Assembly: GCF_025398735.1 (NCBI RefSeq) | Contig: NZ_CP104694.1 | Coordinates: 3,745,001 to 3,809,000, forward strand | Origin: Tahibacter amnicola | GTDB lineage: Bacteria > Pseudomonadota > Gammaproteobacteria > Xanthomonadales > Rhodanobacteraceae | DNA length: 64,000 nucleotides | Reading direction: 5' to 3' | Part shown: positions 34,467-42,117 of the stretch, one piece after another | Layout: each line of letters starts with the position of its first letter | Position numbering within the stretch: position 1 is the first letter of the stretch | Position numbers and translations under genes: made by a program | The notes under the pieces: model-generated | Database searches by the model: none | What the model saw: the letters and a program-made list of their open reading frames with translations, nothing else | What the model was told of the DNA's origin: nothing

Positions 34467-35251
34467 AGAAATTCGCCGCGCTCGTCATCTTCGTCCTTGT
34501 CGGCACGGCCACCTTGGCCTGGCCGCGCAAATCATCGTTGCTGGACGTGGCGGTTTGGCAGCGGCAGGCCAGCCCCGGACCATTGTCCCCAGGACACACG
34601 TTCCTGGCGGACCGATGCGCCGCCTGCCACACACCCATCAAAGGCGTGGAGTCCAGCAGTTGTATCGTCTGCCATGCCAATGAAACGGCGCTGCTACAGC
34701 GCCAAGCGACCGCCTTTCATTCGAGCGTCAACGAGTGCGCGCAGTGCCATCGCGAGCACGATCCGGTGCCTGGGCTCTCGCCGGGAATGGACCATCAAAA
34801 GCTCGCGCAAATCGGCTTGCGGCAACTCCTGAGCGAGGCGCCGGACAGCGATGCCGGGCTGCTGTATCACCAGGTGGCGTCGTGGGTGACACGGGACACG
34901 TCCGCCGCGCCAGCACGCGACAACCCACATCTGTCATCCGCGGAGCGCGTGCTGGATTGCTCGACCTGCCATGCGAGCAAGGACCGCCATGGCGGCCTGT
35001 TCGGGCGCGACTGCGCGCAATGTCACGCGACGACGCAGTGGACGCTCGCGGAGTACCGACATCCCGCCCCGGATTCGCTCGACTGCGCACAGTGCCACAA
35101 GGCGCCGCCGAGTCATTACATGGAGCACTTCAAAATGGTCTCTGCGAAGGTCGCAGCCCAGCCCTCGGCGCGGGTTCGCGAGTGCTATCTGTGTCACCAG
35201 ACGACGGCGTGGAACGACATCCGAAACGTCGGCGTGTACAAGCACCACTAA
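34463..35251 (+). CDS. Periplasmic seven-haem cytochrome c
   Basis: The 262-residue protein has an N-terminal signal or anchor (residues 1-20) and seven CXXCH sites: CAACH, CIVCH, CAQCH, CSTCH, CAQCH, CAQCH and CYLCH. Additional histidines (REHD, HYMEH) can serve as distal ligands. Multihaem cytochromes of the c3/NrfB type act as electron wires to periplasmic reductases or directly to metal ions. Coupled with the cytochrome b and the reductase, it is the outlet of the system. A reductase partner is not visible, so it may reduce copper or another metal itself. Confidence 0.87.
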   Translation: MKKFAALVIFVLVGTATLAWPRKSSLLDVAVWQRQASPGPLSPGHTFLADRCAACHTPIKGVESSSCIVCHANETALLQRQATAFHSSVNECAQCHREHDPVPGLSPGMDHQKLAQIGLRQLLSEAPDSDAGLLYHQVASWVTRDTSAAPARDNPHLSSAERVLDCSTCHASKDRHGGLFGRDCAQCHATTQWTLAEYRHPAPDSLDCAQCHKAPPSHYMEHFKMVSAKVAAQPSARVRECYLCHQTTAWNDIRNVGVYKHH

Positions 35252-35257
35252 GCAATT

Positions 35258-35298
35258 GACCTGCGTCAATTTAGGAACGGCTCCTGGTTTGGTACCGT
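35258..35298 (+). promoter_or_regulatory. Class II FNR-type promoter
   Basis: TTGACCTGCGTCAA (35258-35271) matches TTGAY-N4-RTCAA. The -10 candidate TACCGT is at 35293-35298, at the same spacing as in the promoter at 30206. Transcription should begin near 35305, upstream of the short frame at 35329. Confidence 0.65.
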
Positions 35299-35328
35299 TG
35301 GGGTGCAGCCTGGGCCGCTGGAGCAAGC

Positions 35329-35478
35329 ATGAAGAAGACCGGACCCATTCGCCCGACTCTCAGGCAACTCCTTGGCATCGGTTTGGCCGGCACTCTCATG
35401 AGTCCGACCTGCACGTGCTGCAGACAAACCGACCGTTTACGCATCGCGCGGCCCCACCATGAGCGCGCGGACAGCTAA
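35329..35478 (+). CDS. Small Cys-containing ORF behind an FNR-type promoter
   Basis: The 49-codon frame begins MKKTGPIRPTLRQLLGIGLA, a plausible signal-like segment, and contains CTCC near residue 28-31. GGAG lies six bases before the ATG, and the FNR-type promoter is directly upstream. It may be a true small protein or the 5' stub of a gene cut off by the junction at 35521. I do not recognise it. Confidence 0.35.
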   Translation: MKKTGPIRPTLRQLLGIGLAGTLMSPTCTCCRQTDRLRIARPHHERADS

Positions 35479-35520
35479 GATCGTGCAGAAGGCACCGCCG
35501 TGACGACTTTTCTACCCGAC

Positions 35521-35752
35521 ACCTGCGCGCACAAATCTGCCGTGACTGCGTCGAGAGTTGCCTTACTGTCGGTGACATGGACGAATGCGTGCGAACGTTG
35601 CGCGGAATCCTGTGAAACCATGGCAGCACAGGCGGGCCAGCGCGGCGCTTCGGTTAGGACCGAACGACCGACAGGTCGTCGGCAGTAGGTCGATGAGGCG
35701 CGGCCGCCCCACGGTCGCGCCTTCCGCGTGGCTCAGTTCGTCCAGGATGGGA
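35521..35752 (+). pseudogene. Decayed csp 3' end plus terminator and merR tail (direct repeat, copy 2)
   Basis: This is a diverged copy of 6323-6590. It keeps the Csp C-terminus (CERCAESCETMAAQAGQR), the same terminator hairpin with its T run lost, and on the minus strand the MerR end CPILDELSHA. Small deletions break the Csp frame. No start or first half of Csp is present. Confidence 0.75.
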
Positions 35753-35874
35753 CACCCAGGACGAACCGTCACGAGGGCAGTGAGACAATGTGCTTTCGCC
35801 TTGTTCGATGGAGCCGGCCATCTGACGCAGTAGGGGCGCCGTCCGGTACTGGCATTTCTTGAGAGGTATTCCCT

Positions 35875-36279
35875 ATGAACCGATTTGCCAACACGCTCGC
35901 ATCCAAGCCGCTGCATTGCCGCCGTTCGATGCTCGGCCTGCTACTGTTCGGCTTAGTTGCCGCTGCGACGGTGACCGCCGCTGACTCGTCGTCGCCGCGT
36001 CACACGTTTTTCATGCGCGGCCAGATTGTCGAACTCAAGGACGTAAAGCTGGTTATTTGCACCGGTCGCGCCGATGGTGCAACCGTCGGACAGGAGCTGG
36101 ACGTCGTACATCATCAGCGCGTCAGCACAGGTCCCAGAGGTATGGGCGAATACAGGCGCGAAGTTGTCGGCAAGGTCCGCATCGACGCCATTGTCGACGA
36201 CCACTACGCAGAGGCGACGGTCATTTCCGGAAAGGCCGACCAATACGACAGCGTGGAGCTGGCTGAACGTAAGCAGTAA
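35875..36279 (+). CDS. Exported protein of unknown function
   Basis: The 134-residue protein has a signal peptide (about 1-36, cut near VTAA) and a compact beta-rich domain: RGQIVELKDVKLVICTGR, GATVGQELDVV, VGKVRIDAIVDDHYAEATVISG and YDSVEL. The glycine-valine pattern resembles small beta-barrels found in FlgT-like C-terminal domains, but I cannot name a family. GAGAGG sits before the start. It is isolated between two remnant zones. Confidence 0.6.
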   Translation: MNRFANTLASKPLHCRRSMLGLLLFGLVAAATVTAADSSSPRHTFFMRGQIVELKDVKLVICTGRADGATVGQELDVVHHQRVSTGPRGMGEYRREVVGKVRIDAIVDDHYAEATVISGKADQYDSVELAERKQ

Positions 36280-36333
36280 CTCGACCGATCGGATGCCCCT
36301 GGGCAAAGCGGGAATTTGGCTCGGCGAATGTTC

Positions 36334-36366
36334 ATGCTGCGGCACCTGCAGGAGGTGTCGCAGCAT
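36334..36366. other. Strong 14-bp hairpin
   Basis: ATGCTGCGGCACCT (36334-36347) pairs with AGGTGTCGCAGCAT (36353-36366), with one G-T wobble and a 5-base loop. There is no T run on either side, so it is not a classic terminator. It lies between the exported protein and the broken DUF3703 gene. It could be a recombination site, an RNA element or half of a lost mobile element end. Confidence 0.5.
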
Positions 36367-36495
36367 AACGCTGGTAGCCTTTCCGGCGCGGCGGAGCGAC
36401 GACACACGTAGGCTATCGCCGCGGCATCACCCTGCACACAGCCGGACGCGGTCAGGTTGGGTTCGGTAAAGGGGCATTCCTGAGGAGGTTACCCA

Positions 36496-36723
36496 ATGGC
36501 CAGCCAGCGGGATATTGAGTTGAAGAGGTTGGCGACGGGATACCGATCCCTCGCCGCGGGCGACAACGAGGTGGCGTATGCAGCGTTCGAGCACAGCCAC
36601 GTGATTGGGCAATTTTCACACCCCATTCCACGTACGCAGCCATGCCGCTTTCCTACGCTGGGCGATCCGCCAGCGTGACGGTCGCGAGTTCCCGGGACAG
36701 GTGTTTCGTACCGTGGCCGCAAG
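36496..36723 (+). pseudogene. DUF3703 gene, frameshifted and cut short
   Basis: The first part (MASQRDIELKRLATGYRSL, then AYAAFEHSHVIGQF) and, one frame over, the second part ([19 protein letters not shown], then [14 protein letters not shown]) together give a near-complete DUF3703 protein, a small helical family seen in mercury and copper islands. The frame change is at the TTTT run near 36610: one T too many. GAGGAGG precedes the ATG. The 3' end runs into an ATPase fragment on the other strand. Confidence 0.65.
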
Positions 36724-36915
36724 GTCAAACGTGAGCGAGCCGTTGGTCTGCACTTCCGCGGTTGCGGTCGCTAGATTGACGGTGGCGACGGTAACGCCCG
36801 GCGTCGCCAGCAGCGCCTTCTCCACGCGTCGGACGCACGATGCACAAGTTATGCCCTCTACGCCGAAACGAAATGGGATCTCCAGCGGCGACATTGTGGG
36901 GGATTGGTTGGTCAT
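36720..36915 (-). pseudogene. N-terminal HMA stub of a copper ATPase
   Basis: From ATG 36913-36915 the first 65 or so residues form a clear heavy-metal-associated domain: [19 protein letters not shown], then [15 protein letters not shown]. This is the start of a CopA-type P1B ATPase. After about 36720 the frame runs antisense through the DUF3703 remnant, so the rest of the ATPase has been lost by deletion. An open frame continues to 36616. Confidence 0.7.
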
Positions 36916-37122
36916 GGGCGGCCTCCTGGTGGACTGGAGGCGATCCTGATGGTTCCCATGATAGGAAGGTCAATGCCCTTGGACGAAGTGTCTCAGCGCA
37001 TCTGGTTCGCCCGTCTGCACTTGCGGAAGTCCGCACGCTGCCACGTATAGTGACACCCCCTTGTCGTCGGGCACGCCACTCGCTTGCCCATGTGTCCACT
37101 GCTGTCACGGATTCGGTTGACT

Positions 37123-37479
37123 ATGGCTATGGCGGGGCTTGTCGATGCGTTGGAGATGGCGCGGCCGACCGTCCATATCGTCCTTCACGTCGTCGTGCCA
37201 TGGGCGGTGGCGTGGTGGGGATACCGCTCCCGATGGCGACAATGTTGGCTCTGGCTGTTGGTGGGTTGGCTCATCGATGTCGATCACCTGCTCGCTGAGT
37301 CGACCTATGTTCCTGACCGCTGCAGCATCGGTTTCCATCCGTTGCACACCGTGCCAGCGGCTGTGGCTTATTTGGGGCTAACCGCGTGGCAACGGACACG
37401 TTGGCTCGGACTTGGGTTGTGCATCCACGTTCTACTGGATGCGCTCGATTGCATCTGGATGGCCGCAAGCCACTCGTGA
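37123..37479 (+). CDS. DUF6122-like small membrane protein
   Basis: The 118-residue protein has three or four hydrophobic segments and the conserved stretch DVDHLLA...DRCSIGFHPLHT (about 58-83), typical of DUF6122-family membrane proteins with metal-like His/Asp pairs. Starts at 37084, 37123 and 37156 are all possible; 37123 is a compromise and 37156 would give the usual short length. It is an orphan gene between remnants and the mer cluster. Confidence 0.6.
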   Translation: MAMAGLVDALEMARPTVHIVLHVVVPWAVAWWGYRSRWRQCWLWLLVGWLIDVDHLLAESTYVPDRCSIGFHPLHTVPAAVAYLGLTAWQRTRWLGLGLCIHVLLDALDCIWMAASHS

Positions 37480-37529
37480 CATCACGGCACCATTCCAAAT
37501 GGTCCGAGCGCTTGTTCCCAAGCGCGCGA

Positions 37530-37571
37530 TTGATCCTGATCAAGGTAGCGGACACGTACCGCACCTACGGT
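37530..37571 (+). promoter_or_regulatory. Class II FNR-type promoter without a clear gene
   Basis: TTGATCCTGATCAA (37530-37543) is a perfect FNR-type box. TACGGT at 37566-37571 lies at the class II distance. The only frame behind it is 26 codons long (37601-37681) before the convergent merR, so the original target may have been lost. Confidence 0.6.
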
Positions 37572-37578
37572 ACTCCCA

Positions 37579-37595
37579 TTAGCCACCTTGGCTAA
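37579..37595 (+). other. Short hairpin at predicted RNA 5' end
   Basis: TTAGCC and GGCTAA pair perfectly around ACCTT. It begins at the transcription start predicted from the FNR-type promoter, so it would cap the RNA's 5' end and could stabilise it. Confidence 0.4.
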
Positions 37596-37750
37596 CTGCA
37601 ATGTTCGCCTGCCGCACGATGCCGCCATGCGCCGAAATGATTGGGGTGACCTCGGTTTTCGTGCAATTTGTGGCGACCTAGCTGCCCCCGGCCAGGACGG
37701 CGGACAAATCGCGTCCTAGGGCCTGCACTGTGGGTTTGATCCGCGGTGAG

Positions 37751-38173
37751 TCAACTCGACATGCCGGCGTCTTCGCGCAAGGAAGCGACCAGCGGGCAAA
37801 ACACTTTCCCGGTCCGCGTCGAACAGGCTTCGAGCAGTTCGGATAGTGCGGACTCCATGCGCTGCAGATCATTCAGACGTGCACGCACGTCTGCGAGTCG
37901 CGCTGATGCCAATGCGGATGCCTCGCGGCAATGGGTACCATCTTCCAGCCTGAGCAACTGCGCGACTTCGTCCAGGCTAAAGCCCAATCGCTGCGCCGAT
38001 TTCACGAATCTCACCCGGGCGACGTCCGTCGGCCCATAGTGGCGTATGCCGCCATGAGGCCGATTCGGCTCTGCGAGCAAGCCCCTGCGCTGGTAGAAAC
38101 GGATGGTTTCTACGTTGACGCCGGCCGACTTGGCCAACGCACCGATGGTTAATGGTTCGGAACGGGTGTTCAC
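37751..38173 (-). CDS. merR: Mercury-responsive regulator MerR
   Basis: The 140-residue regulator has the MerR winged helix ([21 protein letters not shown]) and the three mercury-binding cysteines: GTHC, then [11 protein letters not shown] with nine residues between the last two. It represses the divergent merTP genes and activates them when Hg(II) binds. The start is GTG (38171-38173), directly beside the operator. The C-terminus runs to 37751. Confidence 0.9.
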   Translation of the reverse strand: MNTRSEPLTIGALAKSAGVNVETIRFYQRRGLLAEPNRPHGGIRHYGPTDVARVRFVKSAQRLGFSLDEVAQLLRLEDGTHCREASALASARLADVRARLNDLQRMESALSELLEACSTRTGKVFCPLVASLREDAGMSS

Positions 38174-38178
38174 GGTGC

Positions 38179-38209
38179 TTGATTCCGTACTTAAGTACGG
38201 TCGTAACGT
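38179..38209 (+). promoter_or_regulatory. mer promoter/operator
   Basis: -35 TTGATT (38179-38184) and -10 TAACGT (38204-38209) enclose a 19-base spacer with the perfect palindrome CCGTACTTAAGTACGG (38185-38200). This is almost the Tn21/Tn501-type mer operator. Confidence 0.92.
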
Positions 38210-38240
38210 TAGCGCACAGATGCCGGAAAGGACAAAGCAC

Positions 38241-38591
38241 ATGACGCAGCGTGGAGATGGCCGCGGCGCCTTGGCGATCGGCGGCGTGGCAGCGCTACTG
38301 GCTTCCACGTGCTGCCTGGGGCCACTCGTGCTCGTGACGTTGGGCGTCAGCGGCGCGTGGATCGGCAATCTCACGACCCTGGAACCGTACCGTCCTTGGT
38401 TCATTGCCGCTGCGTTGATCGCCTTGTCGCTCGCGTGGCGGCGCATCTTCCGGCCAACGCAGGCCTGTGCCCCTGGCGAGATCTGTGCTGCGCCGCGAGT
38501 TCGCCGGGGCTACAAAGCGTTCTTCTGGATCGTCGCGACGCTAGTGGTCGTCGCGATCGGATTTCCCTACGCCATGCCGCTCTTCTATTAA
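38241..38591 (+). CDS. merT: Mercuric transport protein MerT
   Basis: The 116-residue protein has three membrane helices. The first contains the paired cysteines STCCLGP (about residues 23-29) and a cytoplasmic loop has CAPGEIC. These relay Hg(II) from MerP into the cell. The start at 38241 gives the standard length and has AAAGGA upstream. It is the first gene behind the mer promoter. Confidence 0.93.
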   Translation: MTQRGDGRGALAIGGVAALLASTCCLGPLVLVTLGVSGAWIGNLTTLEPYRPWFIAAALIALSLAWRRIFRPTQACAPGEICAAPRVRRGYKAFFWIVATLVVVAIGFPYAMPLFY

Positions 38592-38606
38592 TCGAGGATC
38601 ATTCCG

Positions 38607-38888
38607 ATGAAAAAGCTATTCACCTCCTCCTTGCTGCTGTTCTCGATCGGCACCGCCCCGGCGATCGCGGGCACCCGAACGGTCACGTTGTCGGTGCCGT
38701 CGATGACGTGCGCCACGTGCCCGATTACGGTCAAGAAAGCATTGCAAAAGGTCGACGGCGTCACCGAGGCGAAGGTCACCTGGGAGCCCAAGGAAGCCGT
38801 TGTGACCTACGACGATGCCAAGACCGATGTGAGCGCACTGACGTCGGCCACGCAGAACGCTGGCTACCCGTCGAGCGTGAAGCCATGA
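38607..38888 (+). CDS. merP: Periplasmic mercury-binding protein MerP
   Basis: The 93-residue protein has a signal peptide (1-21) and an HMA-type ferredoxin-like fold with MTCATCP (about 33-39) binding Hg(II). It passes mercury to MerT, encoded 15 bases upstream. The stop overlaps the next start (ATGA). Confidence 0.93.
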   Translation: MKKLFTSSLLLFSIGTAPAIAGTRTVTLSVPSMTCATCPITVKKALQKVDGVTEAKVTWEPKEAVVTYDDAKTDVSALTSATQNAGYPSSVKP

Positions 38889-39223
38889 GCATGCCGTCGA
38901 ATCCTTTCCATGTGGCGGCATCGCACGTTGAGCAGATGCGCCAGGCGGTGCTGTATACCGACGGGGTGCTGAGTTCTCGCACCAAGGTGCTGGGTGCATT
39001 GTTGTGGTCGGTCAGTGCGCGCTGCGAGCCTTGCCTGACGCACTACGCGCGCAAGGCGGTCGAGCTGGGAGCCACCAGGGAGGAGCTGTCGGAAATGTTG
39101 GCGGTGGCCTCGGTGATGGGCGGTTGCGTCGGGGAAACCTGGGCGCTCAAGGCGCTTGCGGCGGCCAAACCCACCGACAGTGCCGACGGACCGCGCGAGG
39201 AGTCTTGCTGCGCCCATCCCTGA
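38885..39223 (+). CDS. AhpD/carboxymuconolactone-decarboxylase-like protein
   Basis: The 112-residue all-helical protein has the CMD/AhpD redox motif CEPCLTHY (about 48-55), ending in GGCVGETWALKAL and a C-terminal CC. Such proteins act as thiol peroxidase partners or organise metal thiolates. It takes the place where merA would be expected and is coupled to merP by a four-base overlap. It may protect thiols from mercury; this is inference. Confidence 0.82.
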   Translation: MSMPSNPFHVAASHVEQMRQAVLYTDGVLSSRTKVLGALLWSVSARCEPCLTHYARKAVELGATREELSEMLAVASVMGGCVGETWALKALAAAKPTDSADGPREESCCAHP

Positions 39224-39255
39224 CACACCGCCGACCGCGGCGAGGCGGACCGGCT

Positions 39256-40293
39256 CTACGCGCCGGTGGGTGCCGGCGGCAGGATCTCGCCGGGTGAGAT
39301 CGCCCCACGCCGAGCGAGCAATTCGTCGAAGGCCTGGGCGCGTGCGGTGGCGTGCGCGGCGGTGGTCTCGGCGGCCTGGCGCGCAACCTGTTCCCTTACC
39401 AGCGCGTCGCGCGCGGCCGCTACGTCCGCGCGCAGGCCCTCAATGGCGAGTTGCTCCTGCGCCCAGCGGGTCTGCAGGTTGTCGCGTTCGCGGGCGACAG
39501 GTCGTAGCGCCTGGACTTCCTCGTCGAGCCGGCGCAGTTGCGCGCGCAGGTCGCGTGCCTCACGGTCGTGCTGGCCAGCCTGTTCGGTCAGCCGGACGTT
39601 GTCGCGATTGAGCTGCAGCAGCTCCTGGTTCTTGCCGATGAGGCTGTCGCGGGCTTCGCGCAGATCCACCTGCAGCTGCTGCACCTGGTGCTCGTGGCGT
39701 CGCTGTTCCTGGTCACGTTGGTCTTTGATGGCGGTCCGGTAGTGCTCCAGCGCCTCGCGGGCGTGCGCGTGCTTCTGCTCCAGGGACTGCACGTGCGTGT
39801 CGCGCTCGGCCAGGCGTGCGGTGACGCCGGCGACACGCTCTTCGAGCTGCCGCACCGTGGCGGTCGCGTCGGCCAGGCCGGTCTGGGTGGCCTTGTGCTC
39901 GACCTGGACGGACTGCAGCGTCTCCTCGGTACGGCGCAGTTGGGCGGTCAGCGTGGTGGTTTCCTGGCGGGCCTGTTCCAGCGCGGCCGCGCGATCGCGC
40001 AGCTGGGCGTCGCAATGCGCCTGGACCTCGGCGATGCGAGCATCAGCCTCGGCATTGAGCTGCCCGGCCAGGCGGCTTACGAGATCCGCTAACGCGTCGC
40101 TGATCGGATATTTCCCGCCGACGCCCTGCGCGTCCTCAGCCTCGAGCTCTTTGAGGTATCGATGGATCGTGGTTTTGGAACCGGTGTTGCCGAGCGCCAC
40201 GCGCAGCGCGTCCACGGAGGGGTGCTTGCCCTGGGCCAGCAGCGCATTGCGCGCCTTCTCGACTTCGGTCTTATAGACGCCGCCGCGTGCCAT
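39256..40293 (-). CDS. kfrA: KfrA-like DNA-binding coiled-coil protein
   Basis: The 345-residue protein has an N-terminal HTH-like KfrA domain (VEKARNALLAQGKHPSVDAL, then SKTTIHRYLKELE; residues 9-50) and a very long Glu/Arg/Ala coiled coil (about 75-330). KfrA proteins are autorepressors on IncP-type plasmids and ICEs, where the coil helps organise the DNA for partition. It is the clearest sign that the island comes from a plasmid or integrative element. It points towards the mer genes and is probably its own unit. Confidence 0.85.
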   Translation of the reverse strand: MARGGVYKTEVEKARNALLAQGKHPSVDALRVALGNTGSKTTIHRYLKELEAEDAQGVGGKYPISDALADLVSRLAGQLNAEADARIAEVQAHCDAQLRDRAAALEQARQETTTLTAQLRRTEETLQSVQVEHKATQTGLADATATVRQLEERVAGVTARLAERDTHVQSLEQKHAHAREALEHYRTAIKDQRDQEQRRHEHQVQQLQVDLREARDSLIGKNQELLQLNRDNVRLTEQAGQHDREARDLRAQLRRLDEEVQALRPVARERDNLQTRWAQEQLAIEGLRADVAAARDALVREQVARQAAETTAAHATARAQAFDELLARRGAISPGEILPPAPTGA

Positions 40294-40647
40294 CGGATCA
40301 TCCTCGGTGTATTTCGTACTGAATTACATACCACGTAATTACGTAACACTCAAGGCGACAAGTTCAGCAGGATTGGACGGATTTCTAACACAGGATAATG
40401 TTGTCTTATCCCGCGTCAGGCTCAAAAGCGCCGCAAAAAATCATCGGCCGTAGTACGAACGGGCTGCCGGCAAGCGAGGCTTTGGCGGCAACAAGACGCG
40501 TGGGCTGGCGCGAATCGCGGCTTGGATCTGCTCAAGCTCGGCGTCCTGGGCCTGCAGCGATTGCCGCATCTCCTAGAACACGGGCGCTACTATTCGCAGC
40601 GGGGCTCCGATCTCTCTGTGCGATAACGCCGCTCCCAAAGGAACGCT
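40294..40647. promoter_or_regulatory. kfrA upstream region with palindromic operator
   Basis: A 12-base palindrome ACGTAATTACGT lies at 40333-40344, with TTACGTAA overlapping it; it is AT-rich against the GC-rich background and 40-50 bases upstream of kfrA, so it is a likely KfrA autoregulatory site. The rest (40380-40640) has no supported gene. A 42-codon minus-strand frame near 40570 (MRQSLQAQDAELEQIQAAIR) could be a remnant. AAAGGA at 40637-40642 serves the gene at 40648. Confidence 0.5.
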
Positions 40648-42054
40648 GTGCTCTCTCAACGTGTCGTGCGATCGTGGCACACCCGGCTGGCTTGGCTGGT
40701 GGGTGTACAAGTTCTGCTGTGGATGCTCTCGGGTCTATACATGAGTGCGGCGCCCATCGACTGGGTCCATGGCGACCACTGGGTTAAGGCGGAGCCTAGG
40801 GAGTTGCCGCTCTCGCCGGTGGCCGCGCCGGCGGAACTTCAGCGTCAATTTCCCGACAGCGAACGCTTTACGCTGAAGACTCTGCTCGGCAAACCGGTCT
40901 ACGAAGTGCACCGACCCGGATCCATCGTATTGGTCGATGCCGCCTCGGGTGTCCCGCGCGCCCCGTTGGATGCCAATGAGGTGCGAACGCTGGCACGTAC
41001 GCGATTTGCGCAAGCCCGGGCGATTCGGTCGATCGATTGGCTGAAGGAAGCGCCCGGTGAGGTCAGCAGCCGTCCTGCGCCACTGTGGCGCGTGACCTTT
41101 GAGGGCGCTTCAGCGCCTACGTTGTACTACTCCCCGTACACCGGCGAACTTCTGGCGAAGCGTTTTGCCGGCTGGCGCATATTCGACACGTTGTGGATGT
41201 TGCACATTATGGATTATGCAACCAGAAGCAACGTCAACAATGCGCTTCTGCGCGTCGCCGCCGGCGTGGCCCTTGCCTTCGTGGTGACCGGCGCGGTGCT
41301 GCTGGCGGTGTCGCGACGTCGACCGGTGCCGGTTCGGTCGGTGCGTTCGCCTCGCCGGCCATGGCCTGCCCGCCTTCACCGAGCCGCCGCGTGGGTCATC
41401 GGGGTGCAGGTGCTCGTCTGGGTGGCCAGTGGGCTAACGATGAGCTTGCTGGATCATATGGCCGTGGAGGGCCACACCTACGTGCGTCCGCCGACCGCCG
41501 GCCAAGCAATCGACTATTCCACCTTGCAGGCGCCGTCTGCGATCGCCGCACACCATGCCGGCCAAGCGCACAGCGTGGCTTTCCGCAACGCGCTGGATGG
41601 TCCTGTCTACTTGGTGACCACTCCGAGTGGCGTCTACCGCTACAACGCGCGCACCGGCGAGCCGCAGCCGGTGACCCCGGCGGTCGCATACGCCGTCGTC
41701 GCGGCTGACTATGGCGGCCCTGGCCGCCTGGAAGCCCCGGAGTGGTTGGCCGCGGCAAATGAGGAAACACGCGATCATCAAGGCGCATTTTGGCGGCTTC
41801 GGATCGCTGACGATCTAGAGACGACAATCTACGTCGCCGCGCAGACCGGTGACATCGTCGAGCGACGCAACCGGGTGTGGCGCCTGTTCGATATCGCCTG
41901 GATGCTGCACATCATGGACTACCGCCAGCGCGAGGATTTCAACCATCCGCTCCTGATCCTGACGGCGTTCGGCGGCGTATGCCTGTCGGTGTCCGGCGTG
42001 CTCCTGGTGTGGCGGCGCTGGCGCGCCGCCACACGTCGACCGGCCATGGGCTAG
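40648..42054 (+). CDS. PepSY-domain membrane protein with duplicated modules
   Basis: The 468-residue protein has four membrane helices and two copies of the same module. Each has a helix at its start (WLVGVQVLLWMLSGLYMS near 16; WVIGVQVLVWVASGLTMS near 245), a PepSY-like region and an end with IFDTLWMLHIMDY (about 177-189) or LFDIAWMLHIMDY (about 411-423) plus a second helix. The PepSY-TM family is linked to iron or copper reduction, though mechanisms are not settled. Starts at GTG 40648 with AAAGGA upstream. Its own unit, convergent with the broken ATPase. Confidence 0.8.
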   Translation: MLSQRVVRSWHTRLAWLVGVQVLLWMLSGLYMSAAPIDWVHGDHWVKAEPRELPLSPVAAPAELQRQFPDSERFTLKTLLGKPVYEVHRPGSIVLVDAASGVPRAPLDANEVRTLARTRFAQARAIRSIDWLKEAPGEVSSRPAPLWRVTFEGASAPTLYYSPYTGELLAKRFAGWRIFDTLWMLHIMDYATRSNVNNALLRVAAGVALAFVVTGAVLLAVSRRRPVPVRSVRSPRRPWPARLHRAAAWVIGVQVLVWVASGLTMSLLDHMAVEGHTYVRPPTAGQAIDYSTLQAPSAIAAHHAGQAHSVAFRNALDGPVYLVTTPSGVYRYNARTGEPQPVTPAVAYAVVAADYGGPGRLEAPEWLAAANEETRDHQGAFWRLRIADDLETTIYVAAQTGDIVERRNRVWRLFDIAWMLHIMDYRQREDFNHPLLILTAFGGVCLSVSGVLLVWRRWRAATRRPAMG

Positions 42055-42117
42055 TACGCCCTGCCCTCCGGCTGCCACACCTACATTCGCGAACGGCCTG
42101 CGCCCCCGGTGGTGCGG

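Noticed and set aside
6323-35752. Composite transposon
   Set aside because: The direct repeats contain csp and merR pieces but no transposase, and no terminal inverted repeats or target duplications were seen.
40398-40787. 129-codon frame overlapping the PepSY gene start
   Set aside because: It runs out of frame through the well-supported PepSY N-terminus and has no family features.
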